DNA from: Adlercreutzia equolifaciens
Lineage (GTDB): Bacteria; Actinomycetota; Coriobacteriia; Coriobacteriales; Eggerthellaceae
Assembly (NCBI RefSeq): GCF_029076695.1
Contig: NZ_JARFIK010000002.1
Span: forward strand, 124,001 to 188,000
Direction of reading: 5' to 3'
Length of the DNA stretch: 64,000 bases
Part shown: positions 26,173 to 33,584 of the stretch, piece after piece
Layout of the letters: every line of letters begins with the position of its first letter
How positions within the stretch are numbered: the first letter of the stretch is position 1
The notes under the pieces: generated by a model
Told to the model about the DNA's origin: nothing
The model's input: only the letters and a program-made list of their open reading frames with translations
The model's database searches: none
Made by a program: the position numbers and the translations under genes

Positions 26173-27537
26173 TTAGTTCTTCAGCGAGTTTAAAGGGGCG
26201 GGCATGCGGCCGCCGCGGTGGGCGAACACAGTTCCGGCGTAGGGGTTCACGGGCATGACCGGGGCGTAGCCCAGCAGGCCGCCGAAGTCGAGCTGGTCGC
26301 CTACTTGCTTGCCGATGGCGGGGATGAGGCGCACGGCGGTGGTCTTGCAGTTGATCATGCCGATGGCGCACTCGTCGGCGATGATGCCGAAGATGGCTTC
26401 CTGGGTGGTGTCGCCCGGCACGGCGATCATGTCGAGGCCGACGGAGCACACGCAGGTCATGGCCTCCAGCTTCTCGATGGAAAGCGCGCCGTCCTCGGCC
26501 GCGCGAATCATACCGGCGTCCTCGGAGACGGGAATGAAGGCGCCGGACAGGCCTCCCACGCTGGAGCTTGCCATAACGCCGCCTTTCTTCACGGCGTCGT
26601 TCAGCATGGCCAGGGCCGCGGTGGTGCCGGGGCCGCCGCATTGGCCCACGCCGATGGCCTCCAGGATTTCGGCCACGGAGTCGCCCTCGGCCGGGGTGGG
26701 GGCCAGGGACAAATCCAGAATGCCCTTCTGCACACCCAGGCGGCGGCTCGCCTCGCGGGCCATGAGCTCGCCGGCGCGGGTGATCTTGAAGGCGGTGGCC
26801 TTGATGGCCTCGGCCACGGTGGTGATGTCGGCCTCCTTCGGCAGGTCGGCCAGGACGGCGCGCACCACGCCGGGGCCCGATACGCCCACGTTCACCACTT
26901 CGTCGGCCTCGCCGGAACCGTGGAAGGCACCGGCCATGAAGGGGTTGTCCTCCACGGCGTTGCAGAAGACCACCAGCTTGCCGGCGCCGATGCACTGGCG
27001 GTCGGCGGTCAGCTCGGCGGCGCGCTTGATGATGCCGGCCATCTTGAAGGCGGCGTCCATGTTGATGCCGGCACGGGTGGAACCCACGTTCACCGAAGCG
27101 CACACGCGCTCGGTGGTGGCCAGCGCCTCGGGGATGGAGTCCATGAGCTTGTGGTCGGCGCGGGTGGCTCCCTTGTGCACCAGGGCCGAGAAACCGCCTA
27201 CGAAGTCGACGCCCACCTCGGCACCGGCGCGGTCCATGGCGCGGGCGATGGGGGAGAGGTCGTCGGTGGTGACGGCGGCGCAGATTTCCGCAATGGGGGT
27301 GACCGAGATGCGCTTGTTCACAATGGGAATGCCGAACTCGCGCTCCAGCTGCTCGGCCGTGGGCACCAGCTTCTCGGCGGCCGAGGTCATGCGGTCGTAG
27401 ACCTTGGTGGCCAGCGCGTCCACGTCGGCGTCGACGCAGCCGCGCAAATTGATGCCCAGGGTGATGGTGCGGATGTCCAGGTTCTGCTTGGACACCATGG
27501 CCAGCGTTTCGGCAATTTCAGCAGGGGTGATCTGCAT
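26173..27537 (-). CDS. UPF0210 / DUF711 (PFL) family protein
   Basis: 454-aa conserved protein beginning [21 protein letters not shown] and containing GINLRGCVD, the start of the UPF0210 (DUF711) family. Its biochemical role is not established; the family often sits beside a small ACT-domain protein, which is absent here. Gly-rich segments such as [16 protein letters not shown] and [14 protein letters not shown] fit the family. The start at 27537 has GAAGGAG at good spacing; longer upstream frames overlap the promoter region of the divergent oxidoreductase. Confidence 0.82.
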   Translation of the reverse strand: MQITPAEIAETLAMVSKQNLDIRTITLGINLRGCVDADVDALATKVYDRMTSAAEKLVPTAEQLEREFGIPIVNKRISVTPIAEICAAVTTDDLSPIARAMDRAGAEVGVDFVGGFSALVHKGATRADHKLMDSIPEALATTERVCASVNVGSTRAGINMDAAFKMAGIIKRAAELTADRQCIGAGKLVVFCNAVEDNPFMAGAFHGSGEADEVVNVGVSGPGVVRAVLADLPKEADITTVAEAIKATAFKITRAGELMAREASRRLGVQKGILDLSLAPTPAEGDSVAEILEAIGVGQCGGPGTTAALAMLNDAVKKGGVMASSSVGGLSGAFIPVSEDAGMIRAAEDGALSIEKLEAMTCVCSVGLDMIAVPGDTTQEAIFGIIADECAIGMINCKTTAVRLIPAIGKQVGDQLDFGGLLGYAPVMPVNPYAGTVFAHRGGRMPAPLNSLKN

Positions 27538-27868
27538 GGGAGCTCCTTCGGTTCCGCGTCTGCTGCGCCCGGTGCGCAGGCCGTCAATGAGGTTGCCGAA
27601 CAGTCTAGCAAATTCACCTGCCTGCTGCCGTGCGCCCTCGTTGAAGGGTGGCCGTCCAGCCAAAAGTGGCATTCGCTTGTGCCCAAAACTGGGCAGAACG
27701 CTTTTGGGCGCCTTCCTATACTGAGGTCATTCGTTCTGAGGGGGACGTAGAAGAGCCCAGGGAGAGGTAAGAGGGCTCGATGGGGGAATCTTCACTATTC
27801 CAATTCTGTGCCCCTCGCCGCGAAGCGGCGGTCGACTGACCGCTGTCCCGAAAAGATGGAGGAGAAGT
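27538..27868. other. 331-bp divergent regulatory region
   Basis: Between the UPF0210 gene (minus) and the first molybdopterin oxidoreductase (plus). It holds the Crp/Fnr-type dyad and -10 box at 27677-27722 (own entry), leaving a ~140-base 5' leader that includes a small CCGC-GAA-GCGG hairpin near 27815. No gene is seen. Confidence 0.5.
27677..27722 (+). promoter_or_regulatory. Crp/Fnr-type site at -41.5 with -10 box
   Basis: TTGTGCCCA (27677-27685), four bases, then TGGGCAGAA (27690-27698) form a near-perfect 22-bp dyad centred at 27687.5. TATACT (27717-27722) is a good -10 and there is no good -35. With +1 at about 27729, the dyad centre falls at -41.5, the class II activation position of Crp/Fnr proteins. 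Confidence 0.55.
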
Positions 27869-30331
27869 ATGGAACAGAAAGACCAATTCGCTCCCACTGA
27901 GGTTGTGAAGGACGGCAAGCTTACCCGCCGCACCTTCGTCAAGGGTGCCGGCTGGCTCACGATCACGTCGGCCATTGGCGCAACGGCCGTGGGCTGTGCA
28001 CCCAGCGCGGCTCCCGCCGAGGACGAGAAGCTGGCCGAGACGGGCCCGGTGGCCGATCCCGAGGAGGGCTTCACCTACAAGAGCGCTTGCTGCTCGGTGA
28101 ACTGCACCTCGCGCTGCCATCTGCGCGCCCGTGTGAAGGACGACAAGATCTACACGGTGACGCCCGGCCAGATGCCCGGCCGCGACGACTACGCCAACTG
28201 CTGCCTGCGCTCCATCGGCCTGGGCACGCGCACCCATGACGAGAACGTGCGCGTAATGCACCCCATGAAGCGAACGGGCGAGCGCGGCTCCGGCGAGTTC
28301 GAGCAGATTTCTTGGGAGCAGGCCATCGACGAGATTGCCGAGCGCATGGAGGCCTCTAAGGCCCAGTACGGCGCCAAAGCCTGCGGCTTCTATTCCTTCA
28401 CGGGCAACCTCTCGAAGCTGTCCTGGGAGGCTCCTACCCGCTTCGCCGGCACCTACGGCGGCACCGCCTTCGATATCGAGGGCATCATGGGCGACCACGG
28501 CGCCTCCATGGGCATGACCCTTACCTTTGGGCAGGCCCGCGGTGCTCACGACACGCGTGACTACATGAACTCGAACATGGTGGTGCTGTGGGGCCGCAAC
28601 GTGGCCGACACCCACACTTCCGAGTACCGCTACCTGGTGAAGGCCCGCGAGAACGGCGCCAAGATCGTCGTCGTCGACCCGCGTCTCTGCTCCACGGCGG
28701 CCATTGCCGACCAGTGGATTCCCATCAAGGCCCAAACCGACCCAGCGCTGGCCCTGGGCATGATGAACGTCATCATCAGCAAGGACCTGCACGCGAAGGA
28801 CTGGCTGGTGGCCAACTCGGTCGCGCCGTTTTTGGTGCGCGAGTCCGACGGTGCCCTGCTGCGCGACGGCGAGGGCGACGAAGCCGCCTGGATGGTGTGG
28901 GACGAGACCGCCAAGGCCGCCGTGCCCAACACCACCGAGGGCGTGACCGCTGCGCTCTCCGGCACCTTCGAGGTGAATGGCGAGAAGTGCCGCACCGCTT
29001 TCGATCACCTGGTGGACGAAGTGTCCAAGTACACCCTCGAGTACACCTCCGAGATCACCGGCCTTGACCCCGAGGTCATTGAGACCTTCGCTATGGAGTA
29101 CATCAACGCCAAGCCCGCCGGTATCCGCATGGGTCAGGGCATGCAGCGCGTGTACAACTCGCACTCGCCCTTCCGTACGGTGGCCACGCTGGCCGCGGTG
29201 GCCGGCTACATCGGCGTCGAGGGCGGCGGTGCCTCCCATGCAGGCGGTACGGCTTCCATTCGCTCCACCCCCGGTATTACCATCCCGGCTTTCAACTACG
29301 ACGACTGGGCCAACACCGGCGCCAACGAAGTGAACATGGTGAAGAGCTCCACGCTGTATGACCAGATCATCAACAAGGACCCGAACCCCATCGACTTCAT
29401 GTGGTTCGCCAACTCCAACTTCATCAACATGAGCCCCGACGCTAACAAGATCATCAACGAGGTGCTGCCGAACATCTCCACTATCGTGACGGTGGATCCC
29501 TACTGGACCTGGACGGCCAAGTACTCCGACTACGTGCTGCCGGCCTGCAACTACTGGGAGAAGTGGGACTTCCTCGATCGCTCGCCGTGGGTCTTCTTCC
29601 AGAGCCCGGCCGTGACGCCGGCCGGCGAGAGCAAGTCCGACGTTGAGATCATGTCGCTGCTGGCCGCCAAGGTGGGCCTTGGCGATCTGTGGAACAAGAC
29701 CGACGAGGAGTGGGTGCGCAGCTTCGTGAACGAGGAGCATCCCGCTTGGGAGGGCTTCGACTTCGACCAGGCCGTGGCCGACGGCATCTGGGGTCGTCCC
29801 GACGGCATCTACGACTCGCAGATCGTCTTCGCCGACGGCGTGTTCGCCACTCCCTCCACGAAGTTCACGTTCTACAACGACGATCTGGTGGAGTTCGAAG
29901 AGGAAGTGCCCTGCTACAAGCCGATGCTGGAGGATCCGAAGGGTCCGCTCGGCGAGAAGTACCCGCTGGTGTTCCTGCAGTACCACGACCGCATGAACGT
30001 GCACACCCAGCACATTGGCATTCCGTCTCTGGCGGGCATCCAGGACGAGCCCATCCTCGAGATGAACCCGGTGGACGCCCAGGAGCGCGGTATTGCCGAC
30101 GGCGACGTGGTGAGTATCACCAACGATCGCGGCGCCTGCAAGATGAAGGTGTTCCTGACCGAGGGCATCGTGCCCGGCACGGTGGCCACCCAGAGCGGCT
30201 GGACGCCCGACTACACCATCGAGGGCAACTATCAGACGCTCACCCATCTGACCCTGAACCCCACCGAAGAGCACATTTCCCAGACGTGCACGGCATTCTA
30301 CGACGTGCTGGTCGAAGTAGAGAAGGCGTAG
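27869..30331 (+). CDS. Tat-exported molybdopterin oxidoreductase, DmsA-like
   Basis: 820-aa catalytic subunit of the DMSO-reductase family, expected to reduce (or dehydroxylate) an unknown acceptor outside the membrane. The twin-arginine motif is LTRRTFVKG (Arg20-Arg21), followed by a hydrophobic stretch ending VGC, so Cys43 may be lipidated. The [4Fe-4S] cysteines are Cys75, Cys79, Cys83 and about Cys111/112. GGAGGAG precedes the ATG. The ferredoxin subunit begins 7 bp downstream. No DmsC-type membrane anchor and no TorD chaperone are in this locus. Family assignment is firm; the substrate is not known. Confidence 0.87.
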   Translation: MEQKDQFAPTEVVKDGKLTRRTFVKGAGWLTITSAIGATAVGCAPSAAPAEDEKLAETGPVADPEEGFTYKSACCSVNCTSRCHLRARVKDDKIYTVTPGQMPGRDDYANCCLRSIGLGTRTHDENVRVMHPMKRTGERGSGEFEQISWEQAIDEIAERMEASKAQYGAKACGFYSFTGNLSKLSWEAPTRFAGTYGGTAFDIEGIMGDHGASMGMTLTFGQARGAHDTRDYMNSNMVVLWGRNVADTHTSEYRYLVKARENGAKIVVVDPRLCSTAAIADQWIPIKAQTDPALALGMMNVIISKDLHAKDWLVANSVAPFLVRESDGALLRDGEGDEAAWMVWDETAKAAVPNTTEGVTAALSGTFEVNGEKCRTAFDHLVDEVSKYTLEYTSEITGLDPEVIETFAMEYINAKPAGIRMGQGMQRVYNSHSPFRTVATLAAVAGYIGVEGGGASHAGGTASIRSTPGITIPAFNYDDWANTGANEVNMVKSSTLYDQIINKDPNPIDFMWFANSNFINMSPDANKIINEVLPNISTIVTVDPYWTWTAKYSDYVLPACNYWEKWDFLDRSPWVFFQSPAVTPAGESKSDVEIMSLLAAKVGLGDLWNKTDEEWVRSFVNEEHPAWEGFDFDQAVADGIWGRPDGIYDSQIVFADGVFATPSTKFTFYNDDLVEFEEEVPCYKPMLEDPKGPLGEKYPLVFLQYHDRMNVHTQHIGIPSLAGIQDEPILEMNPVDAQERGIADGDVVSITNDRGACKMKVFLTEGIVPGTVATQSGWTPDYTIEGNYQTLTHLTLNPTEEHISQTCTAFYDVLVEVEKA

Positions 30332-30338
30332 GTGCAAC

Positions 30339-30902
30339 ATGGCTAAGCAATATGGAATGGTGATTGATACGACGCGCTGCATGGGCTGCCAGACCTGTGT
30401 CGTTGCCTGCAAAGTCTCCAACGAAACCCCCGGCGACCTGTACTGGGGCCACGTGTTCAGCCTCGACGGCGACACGGTGTACCGCCCGACGGGTACCTTC
30501 CCCAGCGTGAAGATGAACTTCCGCCCCACCCTGTGCAACCACTGCGCAAGCCCGGCCTGCGTGGCCAACTGCCCCACGGGCGCCATGGCCAAGCGCGACG
30601 ACAACGGCGCCGTCGTGGTGGACCAGGAGGTGTGCATCGGCTGCGGCACCTGCGTCGAGTCGTGCCCCTACGATGTGCCGCAGATCGACGAAGAGGCGAA
30701 CGTGTCCTCGAAGTGCACCATGTGCTTCGATCGCCTGGACAACGACCATCGCCCCTGGTGCGTGCAGGCATGCCCGGCCGAGGCCCGCTTCGTGGGTGAC
30801 ATCAACGACCCCGAGAGCGAGGTGGCGAAGTACATCGCCGAGAAGGGCGCCAAGCCCTATCTCGAGGAAAACGGCACGGCGCCTTCGGTCTACTACGTGT
30901 AG
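30339..30902 (+). CDS. 4Fe-4S ferredoxin subunit, DmsB-like
   Basis: 187-aa electron-transfer subunit with four Cys clusters: CMGCQTCVVAC (N-terminal), CNHCASPACVANCPTG, CIGCGTCVESCPYD, and a looser CTMC...CVQACP. This is the DmsB/NrfC pattern that carries up to four [4Fe-4S] centres and delivers electrons to the molybdopterin subunit. No signal peptide is visible, so it should be exported as a passenger of the Tat-bearing catalytic subunit. It lies 7 bp after that gene and is followed by a strong terminator. Confidence 0.9.
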   Translation: MAKQYGMVIDTTRCMGCQTCVVACKVSNETPGDLYWGHVFSLDGDTVYRPTGTFPSVKMNFRPTLCNHCASPACVANCPTGAMAKRDDNGAVVVDQEVCIGCGTCVESCPYDVPQIDEEANVSSKCTMCFDRLDNDHRPWCVQACPAEARFVGDINDPESEVAKYIAEKGAKPYLEENGTAPSVYYV

Positions 30903-30928
30903 GACCTGCTGACAAGCCCTCCCTCTAT

Positions 30929-30964
30929 GCAGGAGCAACAGTGCATCAACGCTGTTGCTCCTGC
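30929..30964 (+). terminator. Terminator of the first oxidoreductase operon
   Basis: GCAGGAGCAACAG (30929-30941) pairs perfectly with CTGTTGCTCCTGC (30952-30964) around a 10-base loop; TGGTTT follows. It lies 26 bp after the ferredoxin stop codon. Confidence 0.8.
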
Positions 30965-31051
30965 TGGTTTCAGGGGAAAGGGAGAGGTGCCCATGGTATG
31001 ATTTAACACGCTGTCAGCAGGAAAGGCTGGCAACAACGGGGAGGGGGAGCC

Positions 31052-31744
31052 ATGACGTGGTCAGGCAAGAACGAGGTAGTGCAAGAGCCCATCGGCCGTG
31101 CGGAAATGGAGGCTATGCTGCAAAGCGTGGACGCCTCCTATACGGTGCGCCGGGTGCCCAAGGGCGGCATGGTATTCTGGCCGGGCGAGCCCGACGGAAA
31201 CCATTACTATATCGCCGAGGGCGTGGTGGAGTGCTTCAAGCTGGACCGCGCCGGTCGCAAGAAGGTCATCGATCGCTACGGTGCCGGCATGTACCTGGGC
31301 TACCATATTTTGCGCGACGACTGCATGCCCATGTCCACCATGCAATGCGAGGAAGACTGCGTTCTCCTGGCCATTCCGAAGGACTCGTTTTTCCGGTTGC
31401 TCCACGGGTGCCCGGAATTTACCGACCGCACCATCCGCTACCTGTTCGGTCTGTTGTCCATGCAGACGAACGAGGTATTGAATCAATCGTTTTTTGCCAC
31501 GGCGCAGCGGGTGCCTATGCTGTTGGCCGAGCTGGCTTCTGAGGCACTCGTTGAGGAAGATGGCGTGGCGGTGCTGCCCTATGGCAACACCGAAATTGCC
31601 GACATGCTGGGCGTGAGCCGCAATTCCGTGACCTCGGTCATGTCGCGGTTGGCTTCCCAGGGAGTTATTGCGAAGCAGCGCAATGCCATTCGCGTGATCG
31701 ACGTGGATCGTCTGGTCGACATTGCCCAGCGCGAGCAGGAGTAA
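31052..31744 (+). CDS. Crp/Fnr-family transcriptional regulator
   Basis: 230-aa regulator with an N-terminal cyclic-nucleotide-binding-type beta barrel (about residues 30-140; FWPGEPDGNHYYIAEGVVECF) and a C-terminal HTH (~175-225; EIADMLGVSRNSVTSVMSRLASQGVI). It has no N-terminal Fnr-type Cys cluster, so it is unlikely to sense oxygen through Fe-S. GGAGGGGGAG precedes the ATG. The MFS gene starts 4 bp after its stop. The dyad at -41.5 ahead of the oxidoreductase upstream is a likely target. Confidence 0.87.
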   Translation: MTWSGKNEVVQEPIGRAEMEAMLQSVDASYTVRRVPKGGMVFWPGEPDGNHYYIAEGVVECFKLDRAGRKKVIDRYGAGMYLGYHILRDDCMPMSTMQCEEDCVLLAIPKDSFFRLLHGCPEFTDRTIRYLFGLLSMQTNEVLNQSFFATAQRVPMLLAELASEALVEEDGVAVLPYGNTEIADMLGVSRNSVTSVMSRLASQGVIAKQRNAIRVIDVDRLVDIAQREQE

Positions 31745-31748
31745 CTCG

Positions 31749-33056
31749 ATGGCGACGCGGTGGCGCGACGGGGCGGACGCGGCGACGGCGAAACTGCTGG
31801 CCCCTTTGTTTGTGGCCGCGTTCTTCGCCTTTGCCTACAACAACGTGTTCATGACGCTCACGCCTACCTTTGCCGTGGATCGTGGGGCCACGCTGGCCGA
31901 GGGCGGTCTGCAGAACAGCCTGTATCTGGCCGTGGCCGTGGTACTGCGCTTCTTCGTGGGGCCTTTGGCCGATCGCGTGGGAACTAAGCCGCTTTTAGTG
32001 GGCGGCCTGACGGCCTTTGTGGCGGGCGGCATCCTGCTGCCGTTCTGCGAGGGTTTTATCGCGCTTGCGGCGGTGCGCTGCGTGCAGGCGGTAGGTCTTG
32101 CGGCGTTCTGGCCCTCGGCCACTACCACCGTGGCCAATGCGGCCACCCCCGAGCGTCAGGGCTGGTGGCTGGGCTTGTATCGCTTCGTGACGTCGTTCTC
32201 CTTGCTGCTGGGCCCCGTGGTGGCGTTTTCGCTGGTGGATGCCTTTGGATTTGAGGTGTGCTTCTGGGCGATGACCGCCTGTGCGCTCCTGGCCCTCTTC
32301 TGCGCGGGGGTTCTGCGAAGCAGCGATGAACCGCCTGCGGGCTCACGAGGTGCCTTGGATGGGATGTCTTGTGGCGAGGAGGCCGATCTTACTGCGGGCC
32401 CGGGAGCTGGGAGAAGTGCTTCAGCGCCGCAGAACGCGGCGCAATCGGCTTCTTCGCAGGAAGAGGGAGGCGCCTCCTTCCCCTATCAGTTGGTCGCTGT
32501 TGTGGTGCTGGCCACTTTTGTGGTGGCCGTGGGCTACGGGCTCATGTTCAGTTTCACACGCTCGTTTGTGGCCGCGGTCGATCCGTTGATGAATGCCGGA
32601 TGGTATTTCACCTTGTTGGGCATCGGCGGCTTGGTGGCCAATCCGGTGGCGGGTGCGTTGTCCGACCGGCTTCCCCAGGGAAGGTTGCTGGGTGCGTGGC
32701 TGGTGTGCTCGGGCGTGGGCGTGGCGCTGTTCGCGGCGCTGGGCCTGGGCGGCACGGCGGGTGACACTGTTGCGTTCGCCGTGTCGGGCGTGGCTCTGGG
32801 TTTTGGCTACGGGGGTGCCATGACCACCGCGCAGGCCCTGGCTGCGGCCCGCACCATTCCGCGGCACCGTGCCACGGTGCTCTCGCTGCAGCAGAACGCC
32901 ATCGATTTGGGCATTGCGGGTGCCAGTGCGCTGTTCGGCGCCGTGTTTGCCGCTCTGGGGGCCGCTTCGGTTGTTCCGTTTGTAGCGCAGGGTGCCGTCG
33001 TGGCTGTGTTCGGGCTCGCCCTTGTTGTCGTCCCCACCTGCCGCCAGCGCCCTTAG
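31749..33056 (+). CDS. MFS transporter
   Basis: 435-aa major facilitator with about 12 membrane segments split by a long Ala/Ser-rich cytoplasmic loop (residues ~195-245). The loop after segment 2 reads GPLADRVGTKPLL, MFS motif A. The ATG at 31749 is chosen over an upstream frame start inside the regulator gene because GGAG precedes it. Co-transcription with the Crp/Fnr gene and position beside the oxidoreductase suggest transport of the electron acceptor or its product, but substrate type cannot be read from sequence. Confidence 0.82.
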   Translation: MATRWRDGADAATAKLLAPLFVAAFFAFAYNNVFMTLTPTFAVDRGATLAEGGLQNSLYLAVAVVLRFFVGPLADRVGTKPLLVGGLTAFVAGGILLPFCEGFIALAAVRCVQAVGLAAFWPSATTTVANAATPERQGWWLGLYRFVTSFSLLLGPVVAFSLVDAFGFEVCFWAMTACALLALFCAGVLRSSDEPPAGSRGALDGMSCGEEADLTAGPGAGRSASAPQNAAQSASSQEEGGASFPYQLVAVVVLATFVVAVGYGLMFSFTRSFVAAVDPLMNAGWYFTLLGIGGLVANPVAGALSDRLPQGRLLGAWLVCSGVGVALFAALGLGGTAGDTVAFAVSGVALGFGYGGAMTTAQALAAARTIPRHRATVLSLQQNAIDLGIAGASALFGAVFAALGAASVVPFVAQGAVVAVFGLALVVVPTCRQRP

Positions 33057-33104
33057 GGCTCCTGCGGCAGCTCCACCACCAGCGAGACGAAAGGCCGTAG
33101 GAGT

Positions 33105-33530
33105 CTAGGCGGCAGTCCCGTCACCCGATGATTCGTCCGGGCTGCCCGTCTCTTCGGCTCCCTCCGCTTCAGCTTCCTCGGCAGCTTGAGCGGCTTCTTC
33201 TCGGGCGGCGAATTCCTCCAACGCTGCCAGGAACTCGTCGGCTTCGGGGGCGTAGCTGAGGTCCTCAGGATGCGGCAGGGTGCCAGCGGCCAAGGAACCC
33301 AGGGGTCCACCGAAGCAATCGTCCCAATAGGCACGACCCAGCTGCGAGGCGGGCGCCTCCGGGTCAAGCTCGAAGGCCTCGCACACCCAGCGCGGAATGG
33401 GCGTCAGGTTCATGAGTCCGAGCAAGAGCAGCAAGCCCACGAAGGTGCCGATTGCCTGCACGTTCTGGCGGCGCTTCACGGCGCGGGCGAGCGGGTTGTC
33501 AGCGGCATTGGTATCGGGGGCGGCTCTCAT
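33105..33530 (-). CDS. Small single-pass membrane protein with acidic tail
   Basis: 141-aa protein of unknown family. A basic N-terminal segment (LARAVKRRQN) is followed by one membrane helix (~26-42; GTFVGLLLLLGLMNL), a middle region with Cys50 and Cys73, and a strongly acidic Glu/Ala tail from ~99. It lies 54 bp downstream of the kinase gene on the same strand and may be its last operon member. The frame is well formed and its base use is like its neighbours. Confidence 0.6.
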   Translation of the reverse strand: MRAAPDTNAADNPLARAVKRRQNVQAIGTFVGLLLLLGLMNLTPIPRWVCEAFELDPEAPASQLGRAYWDDCFGGPLGSLAAGTLPHPEDLSYAPEADEFLAALEEFAAREEAAQAAEEAEAEGAEETGSPDESSGDGTAA

Positions 33531-33584
33531 GGGGCGATCCTAACGGTTCGGGGGGGGTGACGGGGGATGAGACGGTTGGCCGTC

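Noticed and set aside
26218-27750. 510-codon plus-strand frame over the UPF0210 gene
   Set aside because: It is a His/Gly/Ala-rich shadow of a gene with clear family identity on the other strand.
27716-30649. 977-codon open frame on the minus strand
   Set aside because: It is antisense to the DmsA-like gene, which has complete Tat and Fe-S motifs.
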